From assembly GCF_000174355.1 (NCBI RefSeq), contig NZ_ACIS01000005.1, positions 331,780-395,779 on the forward strand: a stretch of 64,000 bases of DNA. Direction: 5' to 3'. The notes below the pieces were generated by a model. The model saw nothing but the letters and a program-made list of their open reading frames with translations. It had not been told where the DNA came from and made no database searches. Of the stretch, positions 54,465 through 62,731 are shown in pieces (position 1 is the stretch's first letter; the number at the start of each line of letters is the position of its first letter). Source of the DNA: Pseudogulbenkiania ferrooxidans 2002 (GTDB taxonomy: Bacteria > Pseudomonadota > Gammaproteobacteria > Burkholderiales > Chromobacteriaceae). A program made the translations under genes and the position numbers.

Positions 54465-55214
54465 TTACTCCCAGGCGACGTTGGCCGAAAACAGGTAGCC
54501 CGCGCCGTAGATGGTCTTGATCAGGGCTGGGCTCGCCGGGGTTTGCTCCAGTTTCTGGCGCAGCCGTGACACCCTTACGTCGATGCTGCGGTCGAGCGGG
54601 TCGAGATCGGAGCGGCCGGCGAGCTGTTCTCGCGTCAGGATGCGGTTGGGTCGTTGCAGCAGCGCCGTCAGCAGCCGGGCCTCGGAAACGCTCAGCTCGA
54701 CCGATTGGCCGGCCGGCGAGGTGAGCTGGTTGCAATCCAGATCGAAGCACCAGCCGACAAACCGCGCCCGGCGCTGCGCCGCGACCGGCTCCGCCTCGGC
54801 CTGCCGGGCGTAGCGGCGCAGGATGACGCGGATGCGCGCGATCAGCTCGCGCGGCTCGAACGGTTTCACGATGTAGTCGTCGGCGCCGGTCTCCAGCCCC
54901 ACCACGCGGTCGGCCACGTGGCTGCGCCCGGTCAGGATCAGCACCGGGCAGTCGTGGGTCTTCCAGAGACGGCTGACCAGCTCCATGCCGTCGATGTCCG
55001 GCAGGCCCAGGTCGACCAGGCACAGGCTCGGCCGGATGGACCTGAGGGCGCCGAGCAGGTCCTGCCCGGTGGCAAAGTGGCGGGCGTCGAAGCCGTAGTC
55101 CTGCAGGGTGCGGCAGATCAGCCGGGAAATCTCCGGCTCGTCCTCGACGACGAAAATGAGTTCGTGGCGGGCCTCCGCCATCGCTTCGTTCGGCGTATTG
55201 ACTGGGTTCATCAT
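54465..55214 (-). CDS. OmpR-family response regulator
   Basis: 249 residues. The receiver domain has the acidic pair in VVEDEPEISRL, phospho-acceptor Asp in CLVDLGLPDIDGM (about residue 68), Thr in LILTGRS and Lys in YIVKPFEP. The DNA-binding winged helix follows with LSVSEARLLTALLQRPNRIL and DVRVSRLRQKLE. It starts within the stop of the kinase gene (ATGATG), so both proteins are translationally coupled and form one two-component system. Likely targets include the divergent fatty-acid genes (inference). Confidence 0.92.
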   Translation of the reverse strand: MMNPVNTPNEAMAEARHELIFVVEDEPEISRLICRTLQDYGFDARHFATGQDLLGALRSIRPSLCLVDLGLPDIDGMELVSRLWKTHDCPVLILTGRSHVADRVVGLETGADDYIVKPFEPRELIARIRVILRRYARQAEAEPVAAQRRARFVGWCFDLDCNQLTSPAGQSVELSVSEARLLTALLQRPNRILTREQLAGRSDLDPLDRSIDVRVSRLRQKLEQTPASPALIKTIYGAGYLFSANVAWE

Positions 55215-57373
55215 GGGCCTGGATGGATCGCCAAAGCGAGTTGTTCTTTGGAAAACGGCTTGTACAAGGGGTCGATACCGAGCTCGGCGGCCAGCCCGGC
55301 CGCGCTGTCCTGGGCATTGCCGCTGATTAGCACCACGTGCAGTCCGGGGCGCAGGCGGCGCGCCCGTTCGGCGAGCTGCCAGCCGCTGACGCCGCCCGGC
55401 ATCACCACGTCGGAGATCACGCAGGCAATCTCCTCTACCTGTTCGATCATGGCGAGCGCTTCGACACCATTGTCGGCTTCCAGTACGGCATAGCCCAGAT
55501 CGACCAGCTGCATGCGGATGATCTTGCGCACCTCCGCCTCATCCTCCACCAGCAGCACCAGTTCGCCGCTGGCGCTGCAGATCGCGGGGCAGGCCGGCGA
55601 GCGCTCGCTTGCCGGTGTCGGGCTGCCCGCCGGCAGGCAGAGGATCACAGCGGTGCCGGCGCCGAGGGCACTCTCGATGTGTACCATGCCGTGCGACTGC
55701 TCGACGAAACCATACACCATGCTGAGCCCCAGGCCACTGCCGCCGTCGAAGCGCTTGGTGGTGAAGAAGGGCTCGAAGGCGCGCGCCAAGGTGGCGCCGT
55801 CCATGCCGCAGCCGTTGTCGTGCACCGTGATCCGCACGTAGTCGCCCGGTGCAGCCTGGCGCTCGCCGCCGGTGGTTTCCCGGATTGTTTGCGGGGCGAT
55901 CTCGATGCGCAGCTGCCCCCCCTCCGGCATGGCGTCGCGCGCGTTGAAGGCGAGGTTGAGCAGGGCGTTTTCCAGCTGGTGCGGATCGGCAAACGCATAC
56001 AGCGCCTCTTCCGGCAGCTGGGTGGTGATAGTGATGGTGGACGGCAGCGAGCTGCGCAGCAGGCGGGTGAGATTGAGCACCAGCCGGCCCACTTCGATGC
56101 TCTGCGGCTCCAGCGGCTGCTGGCGCGAGAAGGTCAGGAGCTGGCGGATAACCTCGACCCCGCGCCGTGCCGCCTGGATCGCCGGGTCGACGTACTCCAT
56201 CAGCGCGGTAGCGTGCGCGTGCTTTTCCTGCAGCGCCGCCAGGTTGCCCAGCACCACGGTGAGCAGGTTATTGAAATCGTGCGCCAGGCCGCCCGCCAGC
56301 TCGCCCACCGCCTCCATCTTCTGGGCGCGCAGCAGGGCGTTCTGCGCCAGCACCTGCTCGGTGACGTCGAGCGACAGCGAGAAGAAGCCCATCACCTGAC
56401 CGTCGGCGCCGATCTCGGGCACCAGGGTGCTGCGGGCGTAGACGGTGCGGCCGTCGGCGCGCACCCGAGAATATTCGTAGCCGACCTGCTGCCCGGCTTG
56501 CGCCTTGCGCAGGTGGGGCAGCAGGGTCTGGAACAGTTCGTCGCCCATGACGGTTTCCACGGTCTGGCCGATCACCGTGTCCTTGGTGCGCCCGGTCCAG
56601 TCGGCGTAGCCCTTGTTGGCGAAGCGGTACACCAGGTGGCGGTCGATATAGGCGATGAAGGCCGGTACGGTGTCGGTGATCAGCCGCAGCCGCGCCTCGC
56701 TCAGGCGTAGGTCGGCGGCGACCAGGTCGAGGTTGGCCTTGGCCTTGCGCAGACCGGCGTTGGCGCCTTCCAGCTCGGCGGTGCGTTCGCGCACCCGCCG
56801 GTCGAGTTCGGCGTTCTCGTTCTCGATTAGCCGCTCGTAATTGCGTTGGGTGGTGATATCGGTGTAGATCGTGATGAAGCCCTTGCCAGGCAGCGGCACA
56901 CCGTGGACCTTCAGGACTTGGCCGTCGGGCCGAACCCGCTCCAGGGTATGGGGAAGGAACTGGCGTGCCACCTCGACTCGCTCGGCAATCTGCTGCTCGA
57001 TGTCGCCCGGGCCGTATTCGCCGCGTTCAGCGTTGTGGCGGATGAAGGCTTCGAACGGGGTGCCGATACGGGCGAGATCATCCGGAAAATCGAGCAGATC
57101 GAGAAAGGCCTGGTTCCACGCCACCAGACGCAGGTTTGCGTCGAACACGGTCAGGCCCTGATCGATCAGATCGAGCCCGGCGTACAGCAGCTCGTGGCGC
57201 TCCAGTGCGGCGCTGAATCCTTCTTCGTCGGCAACTGGCGTTGACTTCCCCGAATCCATGGCGATTTCATCCCATTCCAACAATGGCAGTAGGCTCATTG
57301 TGCCATGACCCGGGGCATGACAGCCCGGTAACCGACCCTCGTTACAATTCAGTACATTTCGCGAAAAGTTCAT
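55211..57373 (-). CDS. PAS-containing hybrid sensor histidine kinase
   Basis: 720 residues and no membrane span, so a soluble sensor. Order: PAS_7-type domain (about 60-178, LDLIDQGLTVFDANLRLVAW), coiled coil, second PAS (about 225-340), HisKA with His365 in GGLAHDFNNLL, HATPase with NLAFNARDAMP, DNGCGM and GSGLGLSMVYGF, then a C-terminal receiver with Asp655 (VISDVVMPG) and Lys in YKPFS. The internal receiver suggests a phosphorelay or feedback to its partner regulator. ATG at 57373 is chosen for AGAAGG five bases before it, though homology starts near residue 55. Confidence 0.9.
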   Translation of the reverse strand: MNFSRNVLNCNEGRLPGCHAPGHGTMSLLPLLEWDEIAMDSGKSTPVADEEGFSAALERHELLYAGLDLIDQGLTVFDANLRLVAWNQAFLDLLDFPDDLARIGTPFEAFIRHNAERGEYGPGDIEQQIAERVEVARQFLPHTLERVRPDGQVLKVHGVPLPGKGFITIYTDITTQRNYERLIENENAELDRRVRERTAELEGANAGLRKAKANLDLVAADLRLSEARLRLITDTVPAFIAYIDRHLVYRFANKGYADWTGRTKDTVIGQTVETVMGDELFQTLLPHLRKAQAGQQVGYEYSRVRADGRTVYARSTLVPEIGADGQVMGFFSLSLDVTEQVLAQNALLRAQKMEAVGELAGGLAHDFNNLLTVVLGNLAALQEKHAHATALMEYVDPAIQAARRGVEVIRQLLTFSRQQPLEPQSIEVGRLVLNLTRLLRSSLPSTITITTQLPEEALYAFADPHQLENALLNLAFNARDAMPEGGQLRIEIAPQTIRETTGGERQAAPGDYVRITVHDNGCGMDGATLARAFEPFFTTKRFDGGSGLGLSMVYGFVEQSHGMVHIESALGAGTAVILCLPAGSPTPASERSPACPAICSASGELVLLVEDEAEVRKIIRMQLVDLGYAVLEADNGVEALAMIEQVEEIACVISDVVMPGGVSGWQLAERARRLRPGLHVVLISGNAQDSAAGLAAELGIDPLYKPFSKEQLALAIHPGP

Positions 57374-57489
57374 TAAACCTTCTCTTGCACCATAGGGTTA
57401 ACGCCCGCCGAACACAGGCACGAGGCCGGCCCGGTCAGTCCGGACCCGCCAGGCGCCTTACAACATGTGCATTAGAGGAGGAGGTTGCA

Positions 57490-59130
57490 GTGAACTCTAC
57501 CCATCCGTATGGCATTGGCCTCGACAAGGGATCGGCCAACTATGTCCCGCTGTCCCCGCTGACATTCCTGGAGCGCAGCGCCACGGTGTACCCGGAGCGC
57601 ATCGCCTCGATCCACGGCGACTGGCGCATGACCTGGCGCGAGGTCTACCAGCGCTGCCGCCGCCTGGCCTCGGCGCTGCAGCGTCGCGGCATCGGCGCCG
57701 GCGATACCGTGGCGGTGATGCTGCCCAACATCCCGGCGATGTTCGAATGCCATTTCGGGGTGCCGATGTGCGGCGCGGTGCTCAACACGCTCAACACCCG
57801 CCTCGACGCCGAATCGATCGCCTTCATGCTGCGCCACGGCGAAGCCAAGGTATTGATCACCGACCGCGAATTCTGCGAGCCGGTCGCCAAGGCGCTGGCA
57901 TTGCTGGACACCAAGCCGCTGGTGATCGACGTGGACGATCACCTGTTCACCGGCGGCGACTTGCTGGGCGAGACCGACTACGAAGCCTTGCTCCAGGAGG
58001 GCGACCCGGAATTCGCCTGGTCGCTGCCCAACGACGAGTGGGACGCCATCAGCCTCAACTACACCTCAGGCACCACCGGCAACCCCAAGGGCGTGGTCTA
58101 TCACCACCGCGGCGCCTACCTCAACGCCGTGTGCAACCTGTTCGAATGGGGCGTGCCGCGCCACGCGGTGTACCTGTGGACCTTGCCGATGTTCCATTGC
58201 AACGGCTGGTGCTTCCCCTGGGCGATGGCGGCCAACGCCGGCACCAACGTGTTCCTGCGTCGCGTCGACCCGCGCCAGATCTTCGCCCAGATCAAGCAGC
58301 ACCGCGTGACCCATTACTGCGCGGCGCCGATCGTGCACAACATGATGATCAACGTGGCCGACGAGTGCGGCCAGGGCATCGAGCATGAGGTGAGCTGCCT
58401 CGTTGCCGGTGCAGCGCCGCCGGCCGCGGTGATCGAAGGCATGCAGCGCCTGGGCTTCAACATCACTCACGTCTACGGCCTCACCGAAACCTATGGCCCG
58501 GCGGGGGTCTGCGCCAAGCAGCCGGAGTGGGAAGCGCTGAGCCTGGCGGAGCGTACCGAGCGCAACGGCCGCCAGGGGGTGCGCTATGCGATGCAGGAAG
58601 GCATGACGGTGATGAACCCGGAAACCATGCAGCAGGTGCCGGCCGACGGCGAAACCATGGGCGAGATCATGTTCCGCGGCAACTTGGTGATGAAGGGTTA
58701 CCTGAAGAACCAGGACGCCAGCGCCGAAGCCTTTGCCGGCGGCTGGTTCCACACCGGCGACCTCGCTGTGCTGCAGCCGGACGGCTACGTCAAGATCAAG
58801 GACCGCTCCAAAGACATCATCATTTCGGGTGGCGAGAACATTTCCTCGCTCGAGGTGGAAGACGTGCTGTATCGCCACCCAGCTGTGATGAGCGCCGCCG
58901 TGGTGGCCAAGCCGGACACCAAGTGGGGCGAGGTGACCTGCGCCTTCGTCGAGCTGAAGGACGGCGCCGTCGCCACCGAGCGCGAGATCATCGACTACTG
59001 CCGCGCCCATTTGGCGCACTTCAAGGCCCCCAAGCAGGTGGTATTCGGGCCGATCCCGAAAACGTCCACCGGCAAGATCCAGAAATTCCTGCTGCGTCAG
59101 GAAATGAAATCGTCCTCGGCCATCGAATGA
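57490..59130 (+). CDS. Acyl-CoA synthetase (AMP-forming), medium/long-chain type
   Basis: 546 residues. ATP/AMP motif YTSGTTGNPKGVVYHHRGA (about 195), the adenylate motif YGLTETYGPAG, and the hinge/lysine region GWFHTGDLAVLQPDGYVKIK, with the catalytic Lys in KTSTGKIQKFLLR. The AlkK-like branch activates medium-chain acids. GTG at 57490 is used, preceded by GAGGAGGAGG. First gene of the operon ACS-etfB-etfA-ACAD-ETFQO, divergent from the sensor kinase. Cytoplasmic. Confidence 0.9.
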   Translation: MNSTHPYGIGLDKGSANYVPLSPLTFLERSATVYPERIASIHGDWRMTWREVYQRCRRLASALQRRGIGAGDTVAVMLPNIPAMFECHFGVPMCGAVLNTLNTRLDAESIAFMLRHGEAKVLITDREFCEPVAKALALLDTKPLVIDVDDHLFTGGDLLGETDYEALLQEGDPEFAWSLPNDEWDAISLNYTSGTTGNPKGVVYHHRGAYLNAVCNLFEWGVPRHAVYLWTLPMFHCNGWCFPWAMAANAGTNVFLRRVDPRQIFAQIKQHRVTHYCAAPIVHNMMINVADECGQGIEHEVSCLVAGAAPPAAVIEGMQRLGFNITHVYGLTETYGPAGVCAKQPEWEALSLAERTERNGRQGVRYAMQEGMTVMNPETMQQVPADGETMGEIMFRGNLVMKGYLKNQDASAEAFAGGWFHTGDLAVLQPDGYVKIKDRSKDIIISGGENISSLEVEDVLYRHPAVMSAAVVAKPDTKWGEVTCAFVELKDGAVATEREIIDYCRAHLAHFKAPKQVVFGPIPKTSTGKIQKFLLRQEMKSSSAIE

Positions 59131-59154
59131 CGGCCCACCCTGCGGAGTGAGGAA

Positions 59155-59904
59155 ATGAAGATAGTGGTACCCGTGAAGCGGGTCATCGACGCCAACGTCA
59201 AGGTCCGCCTCAAGAGCGACGGCAGCGCCGTCGACAGCGACAACGTGAAGATGTCGATGAACCCCTTCGACGAAATTGCGGTGGAGGAGGCGATCCGTCT
59301 GAAAGAGGCTGGCGTGGCCGGCGAGATCGTCGCGGTCTCGATCGGTTCCGATGCCTGCCAGGACGTGCTGCGCTCGGCGCTGGCGATGGGCGCCGACCGC
59401 GCCCTGCTGATCCGCACCGAGGCGGTGCTGGAGCCGCTGGCGGTGGCCAAGCTGCTGCGCGAGGTGGTGGCACGCGAACAGCCGCAGCTGGTGATTTGCG
59501 GCAAGCAGTCAACCGACGGCGACGCCAACCAGGCCGGACAGATGCTGGCGGGCCTCTTGGGCTGGCCGCAGGCGACCTTCGCCTCCAAGCTCGACATTGG
59601 TGCCGACGGCGCCACGGTGACGCGGGAAATCGACGGCGGGCTGGAAATCATCGCCGTCACGCTGCCGGCGGTGGTCACCACCGACCTGCGCCTCAACAGC
59701 CCGCGCTACACCACGCTGCCCAACATCATGAAAGCCAAGAAAAAGCCGCTCGACGTCATCGCGCTGGACGAATTCGGCGTCGACACCCGGCCGCGCCTGA
59801 CCACGCTGGGCCTGGCCGAGCCAGCCGCACGCAGCGCCGGAGTGAGGGTGGCCGACGTGGCCGAGCTGTTGGCGAAATTGAAGAACGAGGCAAAGGTGAT
59901 CTGA
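59155..59904 (+). CDS. etfB: Electron transfer flavoprotein, beta subunit
   Basis: 249 residues. Family start [23 protein letters not shown]-binding [20 protein letters not shown]; and the conserved [17 protein letters not shown] near residue 170, adjoining the recognition loop for dehydrogenases. Pairs with etfA, whose ATG follows the stop directly. Receives electrons from acyl-CoA dehydrogenases such as the one encoded two genes downstream. Confidence 0.95.
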   Translation: MKIVVPVKRVIDANVKVRLKSDGSAVDSDNVKMSMNPFDEIAVEEAIRLKEAGVAGEIVAVSIGSDACQDVLRSALAMGADRALLIRTEAVLEPLAVAKLLREVVAREQPQLVICGKQSTDGDANQAGQMLAGLLGWPQATFASKLDIGADGATVTREIDGGLEIIAVTLPAVVTTDLRLNSPRYTTLPNIMKAKKKPLDVIALDEFGVDTRPRLTTLGLAEPAARSAGVRVADVAELLAKLKNEAKVI

Positions 59905-60837
59905 ATGACGGCCCTGATTATCGCTGAACACGACAACGACTCGCTCAAGAGCGCGACCGCCAATACCATTGCCGCGGCCCGCCGGCTCGGTGTCGAGATC
60001 CACGTGCTGGTGGCCGGCAGCGCCTGTTCCGCCGCCGCCGAACAGGCTGCCCGGCTGCGCGGCGTCGGTAAGGTGCTGATGGCGGATGCGCGGCACTACG
60101 AGGGCGGATTGGCTGAAAACCTGGCGGCGCTGATTGTCTCCCGCGCCCAGGCGTACAGCCACGTGCTGGCCCCGGCGACCACCTTCGGCAAGAACGTGCT
60201 GCCGCGCGTGGCGGCACAGCTCGACGTCGGACAGGTGTCGGACATCGTCGAAGTACTGGCGCCGGATACCTTCGTGCGGCCGATTCATGCCGGCAACGTG
60301 CTCGCGAAGGTGCGCTCCGACGACCCGATCAAGGTGATCACGGTCCGCGCCACGGCATTCGAGGCTACCGGCCAAGAGGGAACCGCACCGATCGAAACCA
60401 TCGCTCCCGGCCCCGACCTGGGGATGTCGCGCCTCTTGGCGCGGGAGCTGACCCATTCTTCCCGCCCGGAACTCACCGAAGCCAAGATCGTGGTATCCGG
60501 CGGTCGCGGCCTGCAAAGCGGTGAGAACTTCAAGCTCTTGGAAGCGCTGGCCGACCGCTTGGGTGCCGCGATCGGCGCTTCTCGCGCCGCGGTCGATTCG
60601 GGCTTCGTGCCCAACGACTACCAAGTGGGGCAGACCGGCAAGATCGTCGCCCCGCAGCTCTACATCGCGGTCGGCATTTCCGGCGCCATCCAGCATCTGG
60701 CCGGCATGAAGGGCTCCAGGGTGATCGTGGCGATCAACAAGGACCCGGAGGCGCCGATTTTCCAGGTCGCCGATTACGGCCTGACCGCCGACCTTTTCCA
60801 GGCCGTGCCGGAGTTGATTTCCGCACTCGGCCAGTGA
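59905..60837 (+). CDS. etfA: Electron transfer flavoprotein, alpha subunit
   Basis: 310 residues. The C-terminal FAD-binding part has [40 protein letters not shown] and [20 protein letters not shown], the classical EtfA signature. It binds FAD and with EtfB forms the soluble heterodimer that carries electrons to ETF:quinone oxidoreductase. It starts immediately after the etfB stop, implying coupled translation. Confidence 0.96.
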   Translation: MTALIIAEHDNDSLKSATANTIAAARRLGVEIHVLVAGSACSAAAEQAARLRGVGKVLMADARHYEGGLAENLAALIVSRAQAYSHVLAPATTFGKNVLPRVAAQLDVGQVSDIVEVLAPDTFVRPIHAGNVLAKVRSDDPIKVITVRATAFEATGQEGTAPIETIAPGPDLGMSRLLARELTHSSRPELTEAKIVVSGGRGLQSGENFKLLEALADRLGAAIGASRAAVDSGFVPNDYQVGQTGKIVAPQLYIAVGISGAIQHLAGMKGSRVIVAINKDPEAPIFQVADYGLTADLFQAVPELISALGQ

Positions 60838-60936
60838 CCGTTCACAGCCTGACCACGCACGCAGACCCGCCGGAGCACGGCATTGCCCGATGCCTTTGGC
60901 CAACGTGCGGGCACAGGTTCGCAGGAGGATAGAGAA

Positions 60937-62721
60937 ATGAGTCAGTACGTTGCCCCGGTACGGGACATGTTGTTCGTAATGCAGGAACTGGCTGGCTTGG
61001 CCGAAGTGAGTGCGTTGCCGGGCTGGGAAGACGCCGGCGCCGAACTGGCCGAGGCCGTTCTGGAAGAGGCCGGCCGCTTCGCTGGCGAAGTGATCGCGCC
61101 GCTCAACGTAGTCGGCGACCGCGAAGGCAGCCGTCTCGTCGACGGCAAGGTGGCGGTGCCGACCGGCTTTGCCGAGGCCTACCACCAGTTCGTCGAGGCA
61201 GGCTGGGGCGGCATCTCGTCGCCCGAGGCCTTCGGCGGGCAGAGCTTGCCGCAGCTCTTAGCCAAGCCGGTGACCGAGATGTGGAAATCGGCCTGCCTGG
61301 CATTTTCGCTGTGCCCGATGCTGACGCAGGGGGCGCTCGAGGCCCTGCTGCACCATGGCACCCCGGAACAGCAGAACGCCTACCTCGCCAAACTGGTATC
61401 GGGCGAATGGACCGGCACCATGAACCTGACCGAGCCGCAAGCTGGCTCAGACCTCTCGGCGGTGCGTAGCCGAGCCATGCCGGAAGACGATCATTACCGT
61501 ATCTTCGGCAGCAAGATCTTCATTACCTGGGGCGAGCACGATGTCACCGAGAATATCGTGCATCTGGTGCTGGCGCGTCTGCCGGACGCACCGGCCGGGG
61601 TGAAGGGCATCTCGCTGTTCGTGGTGCCCAAGTACCTGCTCAATGCGGACGGCACGCCGGGTACGCGCAACGACGTGCAGTGCGTATCGCTGGAGCACAA
61701 GCTCGGCATCCATGGCAGCCCGACCGCCGTGCTTGCCTTCGGCGAGAGCGCCGGCGCCATCGGCTACCTGGTCGGTGAGCCCAACCGCGGCCTGGAATAC
61801 ATGTTCACCATGATGAATCACGCGCGGCTGGCGGTGGGCCTGGAGGGTGTGGCGATTTCCGAACGCGCCTACCAGCAGGCGCGCGACTACGCCCGCGAGC
61901 GGGTGCAGGGCAGGGCGCTGGGCCACGAGTCGGCCGGCCCGATCATCCGCCACCCCGACGTGCGGCGCATGCTGATGACCATGAAATCACAGGCCGAGGC
62001 GATGCGGGCGCTGGCCTACGTCACCGCGGCCTACATGGACCTGGCCGCGCGCCATACCGACCCGGCGGAGCGCGCACGCTACCAGTCGCGCGTCGAACTG
62101 CTCACCCCGGTGGTGAAGGGCTGGTGCACCGAGACCGCACAGGAAGTCGCCTCGCTCGGCGTGCAGGTGCACGGCGGCATGGGCTTCATCGAGGAAACCG
62201 GTGCGGCCCAGCACCTGCGCGACGCCCGCATCACCACCATTTACGAAGGCACTACCGGCATCCAGGCCAACGACCTGCTCGGCCGCAAGACCCTGCGCGA
62301 GCAGGGCCGCACGCTGCTGGCGCTGATCGAGGAGATGCGCGCCGATACCGCGCGCGTCGGCGCCCTCGACGGCGAGGCATTCCGCCAGCTGGCTGCGGCG
62401 CAAAACGTGGCGATCAAGGAACTGGAAGGGGCCACCCGCCACCTGATTGACGCCGCCTCCGTCGACCCGCAACTGGCCTTCGCCGGCGCCGTGCCCTACC
62501 TGATGCTGCTAGGCACCGTGTGCGGCGGCTGGCAGATGGTGCGCGCCGCGGCGGCCGCCCAGGCGCATCTCGCCGCAGGCGAATCGGCGGCGTTCTATCG
62601 CGCCAAGATCGACACCGCGCTGTTCTACGCCGACCACATCCTGCCGCGCGCCATGACGCACGCCCATGTGGTGCGGCACGGTGCCCGCGCCACGCTGGCG
62701 CTCGACGAGTCCGCGTTCTGA
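60937..62721 (+). CDS. Acyl-CoA dehydrogenase, ~600-residue (DmdC/FadE-like) type
   Basis: 594 residues, longer than the classic 380-residue enzymes, matching the group that includes 3-methylmercaptopropionyl-CoA and related dehydrogenases. FAD-binding WTGTMNLTEPQAGSDLSAVR and IFITWGEHD; substrate-domain GLEYMFTMMNHARLAVG; ITTIYEGTTGIQANDLLGRK with the probable catalytic base Glu437. It has the usual extra C-terminal domain. ATG at 60937 follows AGGAGG. Its electron acceptor is the ETF encoded just upstream. Substrate chain length not determined. Confidence 0.9.
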   Translation: MSQYVAPVRDMLFVMQELAGLAEVSALPGWEDAGAELAEAVLEEAGRFAGEVIAPLNVVGDREGSRLVDGKVAVPTGFAEAYHQFVEAGWGGISSPEAFGGQSLPQLLAKPVTEMWKSACLAFSLCPMLTQGALEALLHHGTPEQQNAYLAKLVSGEWTGTMNLTEPQAGSDLSAVRSRAMPEDDHYRIFGSKIFITWGEHDVTENIVHLVLARLPDAPAGVKGISLFVVPKYLLNADGTPGTRNDVQCVSLEHKLGIHGSPTAVLAFGESAGAIGYLVGEPNRGLEYMFTMMNHARLAVGLEGVAISERAYQQARDYARERVQGRALGHESAGPIIRHPDVRRMLMTMKSQAEAMRALAYVTAAYMDLAARHTDPAERARYQSRVELLTPVVKGWCTETAQEVASLGVQVHGGMGFIEETGAAQHLRDARITTIYEGTTGIQANDLLGRKTLREQGRTLLALIEEMRADTARVGALDGEAFRQLAAAQNVAIKELEGATRHLIDAASVDPQLAFAGAVPYLMLLGTVCGGWQMVRAAAAAQAHLAAGESAAFYRAKIDTALFYADHILPRAMTHAHVVRHGARATLALDESAF

Positions 62722-62731
62722 GGAGGGGAGG

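Noticed and set aside
59509..61185. 558-codon minus-strand frame
   Set aside because: Antisense to etfB, etfA and the dehydrogenase start.
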